Of a stretch of 64,000 nucleotides of DNA, positions 41,892 through 49,260 are shown in pieces (positions within the stretch are counted from its first letter, which is position 1; each line of letters starts with the position of its first letter). A program made the position numbers and the translations under genes. Under the pieces are notes generated by a model. That model saw nothing but the letters and a program-made list of their open reading frames with translations, was not told the origin of the DNA and made no database searches. The DNA is taken from positions 62,001-126,000 of the forward strand of contig JACKEA010000006.1 of assembly GCA_020633235.1 (NCBI GenBank), read 5' to 3'. The stretch comes from Polyangiaceae bacterium. Lineage in GTDB: Bacteria > Myxococcota_A > Polyangia > Polyangiales > Polyangiaceae.

Positions 41892-42604
41892 AGCACGTCG
41901 CCCTGGCGCAGCACGCGGATGGTGCTCGCGTGCGCGTCGAAGAAGTCCGGATAGTGGATCAGGCGCATCTTTTCTCGTAACGCTGCCGGCAATTCCGCCA
42001 AGCGTTCGTAGGGCGTGTGCGCGGGGCCCAAGTTGGTCTCGTGCACGATGACGTTGGCAGGCTCGAGGAACTCGATGAGTGAGGGATCGAACGCGGTGTC
42101 GGCCGAGTACCCCAGGGAGTGGCCGTCGGCTTCGATGAACAGCGCCGTGGTGGGGATGTGATGCAGCGTGCGCCGCGTGCGAATGCGAAACGGGCCCACC
42201 TCCGCGCAGCGTTCCCACGGCAGCGCCCGCGCGTCGAAGTAGTCCGCGAAGCGCATCTCGCGAGTGCGCTGACCGTCGTACAGCTCGGACATGCTCGCCG
42301 CCAGGCGCCGAGGCCAAATGTCCGCGAGCACCTCCGGTGAGGCGTACAAGCTCAGACGCTTGTCTTCCGCGAAGTGCTTGAAGAAGCCGTAGCCCTCGAG
42401 GCCGTTCACGTGGTCGCCGTGCAGGTGGGTGATGAGCACGTGGTCCACGTCTTTGGCGTGCGACTTGGCGAGCACCCGGCGGTAGCTGTCGGGGCAGTCG
42501 ATGGCCAAGCGAAAGCCGTCGTACTCCACGAGCAGCGCCGAGGTGTCGTAGAGCTCGGAGAACGCGTCGCCCACGCCCAGGGCCGTGACCTCAAAGCGCG
42601 CCAA
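41882..42604 (-). CDS. MBL-fold metal-dependent hydrolase
   Basis: 240 residues. The metal-binding motif is LITHLHGDHVNGLEG (HxHxDH), with GYSADTAFD for the bridging Asp and VIVHETNLG as a later His strand. The layout resembles RNase Z-like and other small MBL hydrolases. The 5' end overlaps the 3' end of coaD by 14 bp, so the two are co-transcribed. Substrate unknown. Confidence 0.85.
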   Translation of the reverse strand: MARFEVTALGVGDAFSELYDTSALLVEYDGFRLAIDCPDSYRRVLAKSHAKDVDHVLITHLHGDHVNGLEGYGFFKHFAEDKRLSLYASPEVLADIWPRRLAASMSELYDGQRTREMRFADYFDARALPWERCAEVGPFRIRTRRTLHHIPTTALFIEADGHSLGYSADTAFDPSLIEFLEPANVIVHETNLGPAHTPYERLAELPAALREKMRLIHYPDFFDAHASTIRVLRQGDVLQG

Positions 42605-43091
42605 GGGACCCCCTGCGCGCGAGCTTCGCCGAGAGCGCCCGCGCCACGTTGGGTGTGCACAGCTCGGAGAGGTCGGCCCCGGCTTCCGCGAGCTGCTTCA
42701 GCCGGCTCGAGCTCACCTCCGAAAGCGCCGGATCCGCCGGCACGAAGAAGGTGGTGATCTCCGGCGCCAGCTGGTGATTCACGTTGGCCAGCGAAATCTC
42801 CGCCTCGATGTCGGTCACGCCGCGCACTCCGCGCACGAGAAATCGCGCATTCACCTGGCGCGCGAGCTCCACCACCAAGCCGTCCGTTTGCGCCACCTCC
42901 ACGTTTTCCAGTTGGCAGCTGCACTCGTGCAGCAGTGAGACTCGCTCCACCGGCGTGAGCAGCGATCGCTTTGCGGGGTTGTCCGCGACGACGACGAACA
43001 ACAGGTCGAAAGTCCGCGCCGCGCGTTCCACCACGGAGAGGTGTCCGCGGGTCACGGGATCGAAGCTGCCGGCGTAGACGGCTATGCGCAT
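42591..43091 (-). CDS. coaD: Phosphopantetheine adenylyltransferase
   Basis: 166 residues, the usual family length. It joins 4'-phosphopantetheine and ATP to give dephospho-CoA, the fourth step of CoA synthesis. The nucleotide-binding start MRIAVYAGSFDPVTRGH has the (T/H)xGH motif. FLVRGVRGVTDIEAE and PALSEVSSSRLKQLA are characteristic of CoaD. It overlaps the MBL gene downstream, and its first codons overlap the end of the 39-residue membrane protein. Confidence 0.96.
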   Translation of the reverse strand: MRIAVYAGSFDPVTRGHLSVVERAARTFDLLFVVVADNPAKRSLLTPVERVSLLHECSCQLENVEVAQTDGLVVELARQVNARFLVRGVRGVTDIEAEISLANVNHQLAPEITTFFVPADPALSEVSSSRLKQLAEAGADLSELCTPNVARALSAKLARRGSLGAL

Positions 43092-43201
43092 GACCGAGCC
43101 TCCAGTCCAGGTTCATGGTCTTGTTGGTCCGCCGCGGGAAAGAACCGGACGACCGCCACGAGGGCCAGCGCGGCGACAAGGATCAACGCTCCGGGCTTCA
43201 T
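43082..43201 (-). CDS. 39-residue membrane protein coupled to the TetR gene
   Basis: The ATG at 43199-43201 overlaps the TetR stop (ATGA) and the frame ends at 43082. One hydrophobic helix (GALILVAALALVAVV) is followed by a short polar tail. Coupled translation and the clean single helix support a real gene. It overlaps the first 10 bp of coaD. A hairpin element lies within its codons. Confidence 0.5.
   Translation of the reverse strand: MKPGALILVAALALVAVVRFFPAADQQDHEPGLEARSCA
43121..43146 (-). repeat. GGTTC hairpin element, copy 7
   Basis: Minus-strand GGTTCTTTCCCGCGGCGGACCAACAA, about 30 bp before the coaD start and in its direction. It has an insert of a few bases after GGTTC. Confidence 0.55.
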
Positions 43202-43818
43202 GACGCGAGCTCCGGGAGCGATGCCCCCAGCAAGCCTTCCGCCATGCGCAGGGTGGACCGCGCGGCGCTGCCACGGGGGATGCAGCTCCGCGCGGTGGCA
43301 GCGAGCACGAAGTAGCCCTGTATGCTGGCGACGATGGCGGCGGCGGCCGCGACGGGATCCTCCGCGTGAAGCTCTCCCGCGGCGATGCCGGCGCGGAGGA
43401 TGGTGCTCACGAGCTCCACCAGATCGCACACGGCGCGCTCGTACTCGAGCTGCACCTTCGGCTGCCGCAGCGCCTCCCCACTGAGCAAGATCCAACACGC
43501 GAGGGCCTCGGGATCCGCGGACTTGCCGAGACCCAAGTGGAAGTCGACGAAGGCCGACACCTGGTGGGCGGCGGAGCCGTCGAGCGCTGCGAGATGCTCG
43601 AGCAAGCGCTCGCGATGGCGCTGGACGACCCGCGCGAGAGCGACCAGCAAGATGTCGAGCTTGCTCTGGAAGTGGTAGTGCACGAGACCCGGCGTGAGCC
43701 CCGCGCGCTTCGCGATGTCCGCGATGGAGGCGCCGTCGTACCCGCGCTCCGCCATTACTCCGATCAGGGCGTCTGCGATCTGGGCCCGGCGGGCTTCGGT
43801 GTTGGAGGGGCGCGGCAC
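43198..43818 (-). CDS. TetR-family transcriptional repressor
   Basis: A GTG start at 43816-43818 (206 residues) is preferred to the ATG at 43866, because the upstream ATG would place the palindromic operator inside the gene. The N-terminal helix-turn-helix is typical (ALIGVMAERGYDGASIADIAKRAGLTPGLVHYHF). The C-terminal helical domain includes HLGLGKSADPEALACWILLSGEALRQP, as in TetR members that watch over BetI-type functions, though the ligand is not known. It probably represses itself and the coupled small membrane protein through the palindrome at 43828-43847. Confidence 0.88.
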   Translation of the reverse strand: MPRPSNTEARRAQIADALIGVMAERGYDGASIADIAKRAGLTPGLVHYHFQSKLDILLVALARVVQRHRERLLEHLAALDGSAAHQVSAFVDFHLGLGKSADPEALACWILLSGEALRQPKVQLEYERAVCDLVELVSTILRAGIAAGELHAEDPVAAAAAIVASIQGYFVLAATARSCIPRGSAARSTLRMAEGLLGASLPELAS

Positions 43819-43827
43819 GATCTTAAC

Positions 43828-43847
43828 TTGGTTGGTTGACCAACCAA
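43828..43847. promoter_or_regulatory. TetR operator palindrome
   Basis: TTGGTTGGTTGACCAACCAA: 9-bp arms around a 2-bp centre, 9 bp upstream of the preferred TetR start. It has the size and symmetry of a TetR dimer site and lies between the TetR gene and lspA. Confidence 0.75.
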
Positions 43848-43957
43848 TATATGAGGCCTGAAACAAAGGCTGTCAACTCACCAAGAAAGCCCGTTGAAAT
43901 GCCAGCGCTTCTCTCACCAAGGAGGAATACCTACGGCCCTTCCCGGGTTTCTCGTCC

Positions 43958-44449
43958 ATGCGCGGGCGAATATTTGCGGTGATCGCGGCGGTCTCGCTGC
44001 TGGTTGGCTGTGACCACACCACCAAGCACCTGGCGGAGACGTCCCTGCGCTACAGCGGTCCCAAGGTGCTCGTTCCTGGCGTGCTCGACTTGAGCTACGT
44101 GCAGAATCACGACGTCGCCTTCAATTTGCTCAGCTGGATGCCGACCACCTGGCGCGCACCGCTGTTGCTGGCCATCGGCGTGCTGGCCGTGGTGGGCCTC
44201 GTGGTCTGGCTCGCCAAACGGCGCAGCGCGCCGCCGCTACAGGCCGTCGCCGTAGCGCTGATCTTGGCCGGCGCTCTCGGCAACACGGCGGACCGCTTGC
44301 TGCGCGGCTACGTGGTGGACTTCATCCACGTGCACCGCTGGCCGGTGTTCAACGTGGCGGACATCGCGGTCGTGGTTGGAGTGATCTTGCTGCTCATCGG
44401 GCCCAAGATCACGGAGTGGCGTTCCCGCGCCGCACCAACACCCTCATGA
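43958..44449 (+). CDS. lspA: Lipoprotein signal peptidase (signal peptidase II)
   Basis: 163 residues, normal for the family, with four membrane segments. It cuts the signal peptide of lipid-modified prolipoproteins in the inner membrane. Conserved parts are visible: QNHDVAFNLL, GNTADRLLRGYVVDFIHVH and FNVADIAV, holding the two catalytic Asp. A strong AAGGAGG lies about 33 bp before the ATG, too far to serve it. The window is full of lipoproteins that need this enzyme, but it is not in an operon with any of them. A hairpin element overlaps its last codons. Confidence 0.93.
   Translation: MRGRIFAVIAAVSLLVGCDHTTKHLAETSLRYSGPKVLVPGVLDLSYVQNHDVAFNLLSWMPTTWRAPLLLAIGVLAVVGLVVWLAKRRSAPPLQAVAVALILAGALGNTADRLLRGYVVDFIHVHRWPVFNVADIAVVVGVILLLIGPKITEWRSRAAPTPS
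44421..44443 (+). repeat. GGTTC hairpin element, copy 8
   Basis: GTTCCCGCGCCGCACCAACACCC within the last codons of lspA, at the junction with the convergent lipoprotein gene. Confidence 0.55.
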
Positions 44450-45274
44450 TCAAAGGCAGACACGGGCGTCATCAATGCAAGACTGCTTGCCCTTGCAACG
44501 CCGTTTGACCCTCTCGCAGGCGAGCTCGCGGTAGTCCGCGGCCTTCTCCGTGTCCTGCTTCACGCCCCAGCCATTGCGATAGGCCTCCGCCGTCTGGATG
44601 CAAGGGCTGTCGTCCTCCGTGTGATTGCACAGGGACTCCTCGAGCTGTGCGGCGAAGGGGCGCTTGCGGGACTCGGGCAGCCAGCGATACAGGTGGAAGA
44701 GCTCGTAGCAGGCGGCGCCGTAGCCCAGGCGACAGCTCCGCTCGAGCAGGTCCATACCGCGCTGCTTGGGCGTGCCACGCACGAAAGTGAGGCCGAGGCG
44801 TAGGCAGCCCGGCGCATAGTCCGCGTCGCACTGTTTTTGGCAGTCGGCAAACTCGTTCGGCGGCGCGGGGGTGTCCCAACGGGGGACGCGTCGGACCTTG
44901 CCGGGCTTGCCGCAATGCATTTGGCACATGAGGTCGCGCGGGCTGCAGCCGCAGATGGGACGGAGGTCTTGTTTGCTGCCCGCGTTGCCACAGCGGCCGG
45001 CGGGGATCTTGCTCTGCGAGACGCAGCCCTTTTCGTCGGTCCAGGTTTCCGCTGGATGACAGAACGTGTCGGGCTTGCCCCAGCGGGAGAAATCGATGTC
45101 GATGCGGGGCACGCTGCTCACCGGGGGCGAAGCGCTGGCGCTCGCCGTGGTGGGCGGCGGAAGCGGCGTGCTGACGGTAGCGGTGGCGGGCGGAGAAGGC
45201 TCGGGCTGCGCCGCCGGGGGCGCTGGCGACGTGCAGCCCGCCGCGAGGACGAGAGCGAGCGCGGCGGGCTTCAT
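44450..45274 (-). CDS. Cys-rich lipoprotein with Sel1-like repeats
   Basis: 274 residues. Lipoprotein signal (LAAGC) and a Pro/Ser/Thr linker to about residue 55. The C-terminal half has Sel1/TPR-like helical units (CLRLGLTFVRGTPKQRGMDLLERSC, CYELFHLY, TAEAYRNGWGVKQDTEKA) with Cys at regular spots, a type common in secreted myxobacterial proteins. Between them is a cluster of Cys (CGCSPRDLMCQMHC). Probably a periplasmic or surface binding protein. It ends one base after lspA. Confidence 0.75.
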   Translation of the reverse strand: MKPAALALVLAAGCTSPAPPAAQPEPSPPATATVSTPLPPPTTASASASPPVSSVPRIDIDFSRWGKPDTFCHPAETWTDEKGCVSQSKIPAGRCGNAGSKQDLRPICGCSPRDLMCQMHCGKPGKVRRVPRWDTPAPPNEFADCQKQCDADYAPGCLRLGLTFVRGTPKQRGMDLLERSCRLGYGAACYELFHLYRWLPESRKRPFAAQLEESLCNHTEDDSPCIQTAEAYRNGWGVKQDTEKAADYRELACERVKRRCKGKQSCIDDARVCL

Positions 45275-45291
45275 GACGCTCAGTTTAGTCG

Positions 45292-46620
45292 CTACGGCGC
45301 TTGCGTCACCACGAAGCTCCGACCGCAGGAGCGGGTGGCCAGGTCGAAGATGCAGATTTCGTGGTCACTCTTGCGAAGGAACAGCGCGCTGTCGTCCGCG
45401 GCAATGTTGATGTTCTTGGCCTCGAAGCCGGTCTCGATTTCGCTGGTTTGCGCGTCATCCACGTTCAGGTCGTAGAGCAGGCTCTGGAGCACGTAGGCGT
45501 GCTTCGAGTCGCTGCTGATGACGAAATTGTCGAGGGTGATCTGCGGACCTTGGATGTGGTGGAACGTGCGGCTGGTGACGTCGAACAGGCGCGCGCCCTC
45601 GCTCTCCACGTAGGCGGAGTCGACCAAGAGCACGTTGCCGTTGGGGGTGATGGCGAAGCGCGGGAGCTTGGACCCCGCTTCCGCGAACTCGTACTTCAGC
45701 GTGGCGGTGTCGATCAGCATCAGGTGATAGCGCTCGGCCGAGCTCGTGGGCGCCTGGCTCGGGTCGTCGAACAGCGAGAGATCGACGGCGTCGCGATCCA
45801 GGAACGCGACCGCGGTGGTGCCGTCCGGCGACAGGGCTACGGGGCCGAAGCCGGGTAGGTTGTGATCGAAGCCCTCCTTGCCGGGGCTCAGATCGATCAC
45901 ACTGATGGGATCCTTCTGGCAGGTGGTCGGCGCCAAGAGTGCCCGCGTCGCGTCGCCGCTCACCGCCAGGCGATCCGCGCAGTTGGGTACCGTGATCGTG
46001 GTCTTGGCCTGCGTCTCCAGGTTCAAGATGGTCACGCGCGTGGAGGGCGCATCGCCGTCCCACTCGTTGAGCTCCACGACGATGGCGCGCTGGTCGTCCG
46101 GAAGGATCTGCACGTCCACCAGGGCTTGCGGGAAATCGAAGCTACCGAGCTCCTTGCCCGTCTGGGCGTCGAGGATCTCCACGTCCTGCAGCTGCGCCGC
46201 CACCACGAAGCGGTCGTCCTTGGAGGACATCAGGCGCGTCTTCGCGCTGTCCGTGTCGGACACCGCGGTGTGCCACAACACTCGGCGATCGTTCACGTCT
46301 ACCGCGAGGATCTCGTCGCTCGCACTGGAGCCCACGTACACCACGGGTCGCTGTTTGGAGAACGCGAGGCGCTCCGGCGAGCTCACCGGCAAGCCGCTCA
46401 CCTTGCCGCTGTCGACGTCGCCCACGGCGAGGCCGTCTCCCCGGCGAAACAGGACATAGTTCCCCACCGGGGCAACCGCGATGTCCCCAAACCCCAGCGC
46501 CACACCCCCGGGTTCGTCCCCGACGCCGTGCTGATTCTCGTTGGCGCCGCCGCCTCCGCACGCGAGCAGCGCGCCGACCAGCAGGGTGAGGGCCCCCGTA
46601 AGCTCGAAACGATTAAGCAT
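45292..46620 (-). CDS. Beta-propeller lipoprotein
   Basis: 442 residues. Lipoprotein signal (GALLAC) then a Gly-rich spot. The mature part is a run of four-stranded blades of the YVTN/WD40-like type (FSKQRPVVYVGSSASDEILAVD, FVVAAQLQDVEILDAQTGKELGSF, ALSPDGTTAVAFLDRD). No enzyme motif is seen. It lies 17 bp upstream of the Sel1-like lipoprotein gene in the same direction, so an operon of two is likely. Confidence 0.8.
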   Translation of the reverse strand: MLNRFELTGALTLLVGALLACGGGGANENQHGVGDEPGGVALGFGDIAVAPVGNYVLFRRGDGLAVGDVDSGKVSGLPVSSPERLAFSKQRPVVYVGSSASDEILAVDVNDRRVLWHTAVSDTDSAKTRLMSSKDDRFVVAAQLQDVEILDAQTGKELGSFDFPQALVDVQILPDDQRAIVVELNEWDGDAPSTRVTILNLETQAKTTITVPNCADRLAVSGDATRALLAPTTCQKDPISVIDLSPGKEGFDHNLPGFGPVALSPDGTTAVAFLDRDAVDLSLFDDPSQAPTSSAERYHLMLIDTATLKYEFAEAGSKLPRFAITPNGNVLLVDSAYVESEGARLFDVTSRTFHHIQGPQITLDNFVISSDSKHAYVLQSLLYDLNVDDAQTSEIETGFEAKNINIAADDSALFLRKSDHEICIFDLATRSCGRSFVVTQAP

Positions 46621-46712
46621 AAGCCACCTCCACGGGTAGCTACAGCAAGCGTCGTGCCGAGCGATTCGCGCAGGGGTTCGCAGTGCGCGGGCGCAGGACC
46701 GCGGCAGTCCGG

Positions 46713-47654
46713 TCAGCGGGTGTTGCTCGGGCGCACACTCTGGACGACCAGGAATGGACCGGCGCGCCCGACGAGCTGGGTCCGTCCCAAGTAGTCGCGC
46801 ATCTCGACGTGCTTGTCCTCACCGACCCAGGTGCGCAAGAGCCCTGGGATTTCCAGCGCGTGCCAGCGGGGCTGGTCGAACAGTGCGCGGAACACGTCCG
46901 CGAGCGTCCCTCCGCCCGACGGGAGCGCCTTGCCGTCCATGGCGTCGTGCAGTGCCTTGCCCTGTTGAAATGAAAGCGACGGACCGCGCTTTCGGATCTC
47001 GCCGAGCTTTCCGAAAGACACGACGTCGCCGTCCGCCAACGCCGCGTGCACCTGGTCCACGAATGCTTGCAGTGCCGACGCTTCGACCACCTCCGAGGCG
47101 GGGATCACCACGTCGGGCACGTTCTCGTGGTCCTTCGCCGGCTTCCACGGGTCCTTCGCCTCACGCTCGGCCGCGGTGAGCCAAGCTTCGATCCAAGCGT
47201 CGAAGGTGAGCCCATCTTCCGGACGCAAACCGCAGCGGTTCGCGCGATCGTCCACCCAGATCTTGCCGCGCTCCGCGCCCGCCGTGACCAGCAGCGCGAG
47301 GATGCCGCAGCCGAGATCCGACACGGGCATCGCTCCCGGAAGCTTCCCAGCGTGCTTGTCGACCTCCGCGGTGTACGGGAAGTCCTTTCCCAGCGGGCCG
47401 AAGCGCCGCTTCCAGGGTTTCGGACCACCGCCATTGTCCAGCATGCCGGGGGTGAACAGCCCGTTGCCCGGTCCCGCGCCGCTCGCGCCCACCTCCAGGA
47501 GCCAGCGTCGGTATTGCTCCGGAAGCGCGCCGCCATGGCTCTTCTCGAACTTCCGCACCTCGTCTTCCGACCAAGGCTCCGCCAGCTGCCATTTGTGGTG
47601 CGCTGCTCCGAACACGCTCATGGCGTTCGCGAGCTTCTCGATGCGCTGCTTCAT
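46713..47654 (-). CDS. SMI1/KNR4 (SUKH) family protein with HU-like C-terminal part
   Basis: 313 residues, no signal peptide. The first 165 residues follow the SUKH pattern: WSEDEVRKFEKSHGGALPEQYRRWLLEVGASG, then GCGILALLVTAGAERGKIWVDDR and FDAWIEAWL. SUKH proteins often act as immunity proteins against toxins, but no toxin gene is next to it. Residues 200-245 (FVDQVHAALADGDVVSFGKLGEIR...KALHDAMDG) resemble a shortened HU/IHF fold without the DNA-binding arms; this is my reading by eye. The downstream lipoprotein gene lies 92 bp away. Confidence 0.75.
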   Translation of the reverse strand: MKQRIEKLANAMSVFGAAHHKWQLAEPWSEDEVRKFEKSHGGALPEQYRRWLLEVGASGAGPGNGLFTPGMLDNGGGPKPWKRRFGPLGKDFPYTAEVDKHAGKLPGAMPVSDLGCGILALLVTAGAERGKIWVDDRANRCGLRPEDGLTFDAWIEAWLTAAEREAKDPWKPAKDHENVPDVVIPASEVVEASALQAFVDQVHAALADGDVVSFGKLGEIRKRGPSLSFQQGKALHDAMDGKALPSGGGTLADVFRALFDQPRWHALEIPGLLRTWVGEDKHVEMRDYLGRTQLVGRAGPFLVVQSVRPSNTR

Positions 47655-47672
47655 GCGTCGATACTAGCGACG

Positions 47673-48260
47673 TCAGCCTTCAGGGGGCGCCCAAATCAGA
47701 AGCAGCTGCCCCTCGTCCATGTCGAAGCAAGCGATCAGTGTGTCGAAGGCCTCCGAAAAGCTCACCTGCCAACACGTGGTGCCGGCCGCCAGGTTCGCGA
47801 TGTCCCCGTACAACAGCGACGTCGAGTACTCCGTCTCCGAGAGCGTGTCCTCGACGGTGTGGCGGAGCTCGCCGCAGTCGCCAGATCGCGCCGAAGGATT
47901 GCCGCGCCCGTGGGTCATCACCTCGTCCCAGCGCTGTGCCGCCGTCGGATGCGAAGACTCCAGCGCCGTCCGTACCCGTGGCCACAGCTTCTTGAAGCGG
48001 CGCACCGCCTCGGCCGCATCGGCAATCGGACCTGTCGGCGCGATGGCGGGAGACGCCGAACGCGGCGGAGTCGTCCGCGGCGGTGTGCTGGGCGCTGGGC
48101 GTACCGAAGGGCTGGGCGTTGGGGTGGGGCGCGGCGGAGAGGTCGGGCGTGGCGCGACGCTCGGCGCCGGGGACGGGCGTGGCGCGACGCTCGGCGCCGG
48201 TGGCGATCCGCACGCCACGAGCAAGATGGTTCCGGTCCAAGTCAGCCCAGCCGGCCTCAT
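47673..48260 (-). CDS. Pro-rich lipoprotein of unknown function
   Basis: 195 residues. Lipoprotein signal (LLVAC), then a long linker of Pro, Ser, Thr and Arg repeats (APRPSPAPS type) to about residue 75. The folded part has helices around VRRFKKLWPRVRTALESSHP and a Cys pair (GDCGELRH, TTCWQVSF, IACFDMDEG). No family recognised. It lies 18 bp upstream of the SUKH gene in the same direction. A hairpin element precedes its start. Confidence 0.65.
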   Translation of the reverse strand: MRPAGLTWTGTILLVACGSPPAPSVAPRPSPAPSVAPRPTSPPRPTPTPSPSVRPAPSTPPRTTPPRSASPAIAPTGPIADAAEAVRRFKKLWPRVRTALESSHPTAAQRWDEVMTHGRGNPSARSGDCGELRHTVEDTLSETEYSTSLLYGDIANLAAGTTCWQVSFSEAFDTLIACFDMDEGQLLLIWAPPEG

Positions 48261-48286
48261 ACGTCGGGACTATCCCATGTTCCTGG

Positions 48287-48310
48287 GGTTGTTGGTGCAG
48301 CGCGGAAACC
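48287..48310 (-). repeat. GGTTC hairpin element, copy 9
   Basis: Minus-strand GGTTTCCGCGCTGCACCAACAACC, 27 bp before the start of the Pro-rich lipoprotein and in its direction. It marks the edge of the repeat field that follows. Confidence 0.6.
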
Positions 48311-48359
48311 CCGCCGAAAGGGCCCTTTCGCGCCGTCAACTTCGCCGCGCGCGCTCAGC

Positions 48360-48930
48360 ACGTCACCTGCGACAGGAGCCGCCGCAACCGCGCTGGCGCG
48401 AGAGTCGGGGCCTGAGTCTTCGGCAATGGGGGGGCAGCCCGAAGACGCGCCGTCGCGCCGAACGAGACTAGCTCTCCTCCTGCGACAGGAGTCGTCGCAC
48501 CCGCGCTGGCGCGGAAAATGGGGACGGGACCCCCAGGGGCTGAGGCCAGCGGCCGAAGCCGGTGCTCAAGCCCGTGCCCAGCTTCTCCACTGCGACAGTA
48601 TCCGGCGCATCCGCGCCGCTCTCCAGCTATGGCAGCGTGCGACGCAGCCGCGCTGGCGCGGAAAATGGGGGCGGTGTCCCCCGAAGAGAGCTCGTGCTCG
48701 ATGGAGTTCTCAGGCCTACGCTTCGGCCTCCGCTAGGGCAGTTGGGCCTAGCTCTCCTCCTGCGACAGGAACCGACGCACCCGCGCTGGCGCGGAAAATG
48801 GGGGCGGGTTCCCCGAGGCTGAGCTTGGCAGACCGAAGACGCGCGGTTGCGCCGAACGAGCCTAGCTCTCCTCCTGCGACAGGATTCGACGCAGCCGCGC
48901 TGGCGCGGAAAATGGGGGCGGTGTCCCCCG
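48360..48930. repeat. Tandem array, about 110-bp period, with CCGCGCTGGCGCGG cores
   Basis: Units contain CTAGCTCTCCTCCTGCGACAGG, then CCGCGCTGGCGCGGAAAATGGGG. The TGCGACAGG part starts near 48368, 48481, 48591, 48761 and 48875. The inverted core lies near 48388, 48501, 48648, 48781 and 48895. The third unit is longer through an internal duplication. No gene is seen between 48261 and 49260; the array and one hairpin element fill most of it. Confidence 0.8.
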
Positions 48931-49021
48931 CTGAGCGAGGCCTGTGCTGAACATGGACCGGCAATTGCCTGCGGCCGTGGCGACAGAAAGTGTCGCAAGT
49001 GAGTTGCCTTCGGAAGAACGT

Positions 49022-49042
49022 GGTTCCGCGGCGAACCAAAAA
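49022..49042 (+). repeat. GGTTC hairpin element, copy 10
   Basis: GGTTCCGCGGCGAACCAAAAA. Here the stem is perfect, GGTTC with GAACC, while other copies use GGACC (a wobble pair). This change with kept pairing supports a real hairpin. Confidence 0.65.
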
Positions 49043-49260
49043 AAGAACGATTCAGGTCGATTTCCTGCGCCCCGGGGTTGACAACTTTTGTAGCCACTTC
49101 GCCCGATCTTGCCGCTCGCGAGAATAGCGGCCCTTCCTCGCGCTGAGCCAAGCGCTCACGCGCGATCGCACGGTCAAACGCTTCGAGAGTCGTTCTTTCT
49201 CCGATCGCGCAACCTGAGCCAACCTCGAAGCAACGAAAACCCGATGATTATGTTTCCCCC

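Noticed and set aside
43912..43957. Separate leader peptide using the strong AAGGAGG before lspA
   Set aside because: No ATG, GTG or TTG start lies at a proper distance after the AAGGAGG.
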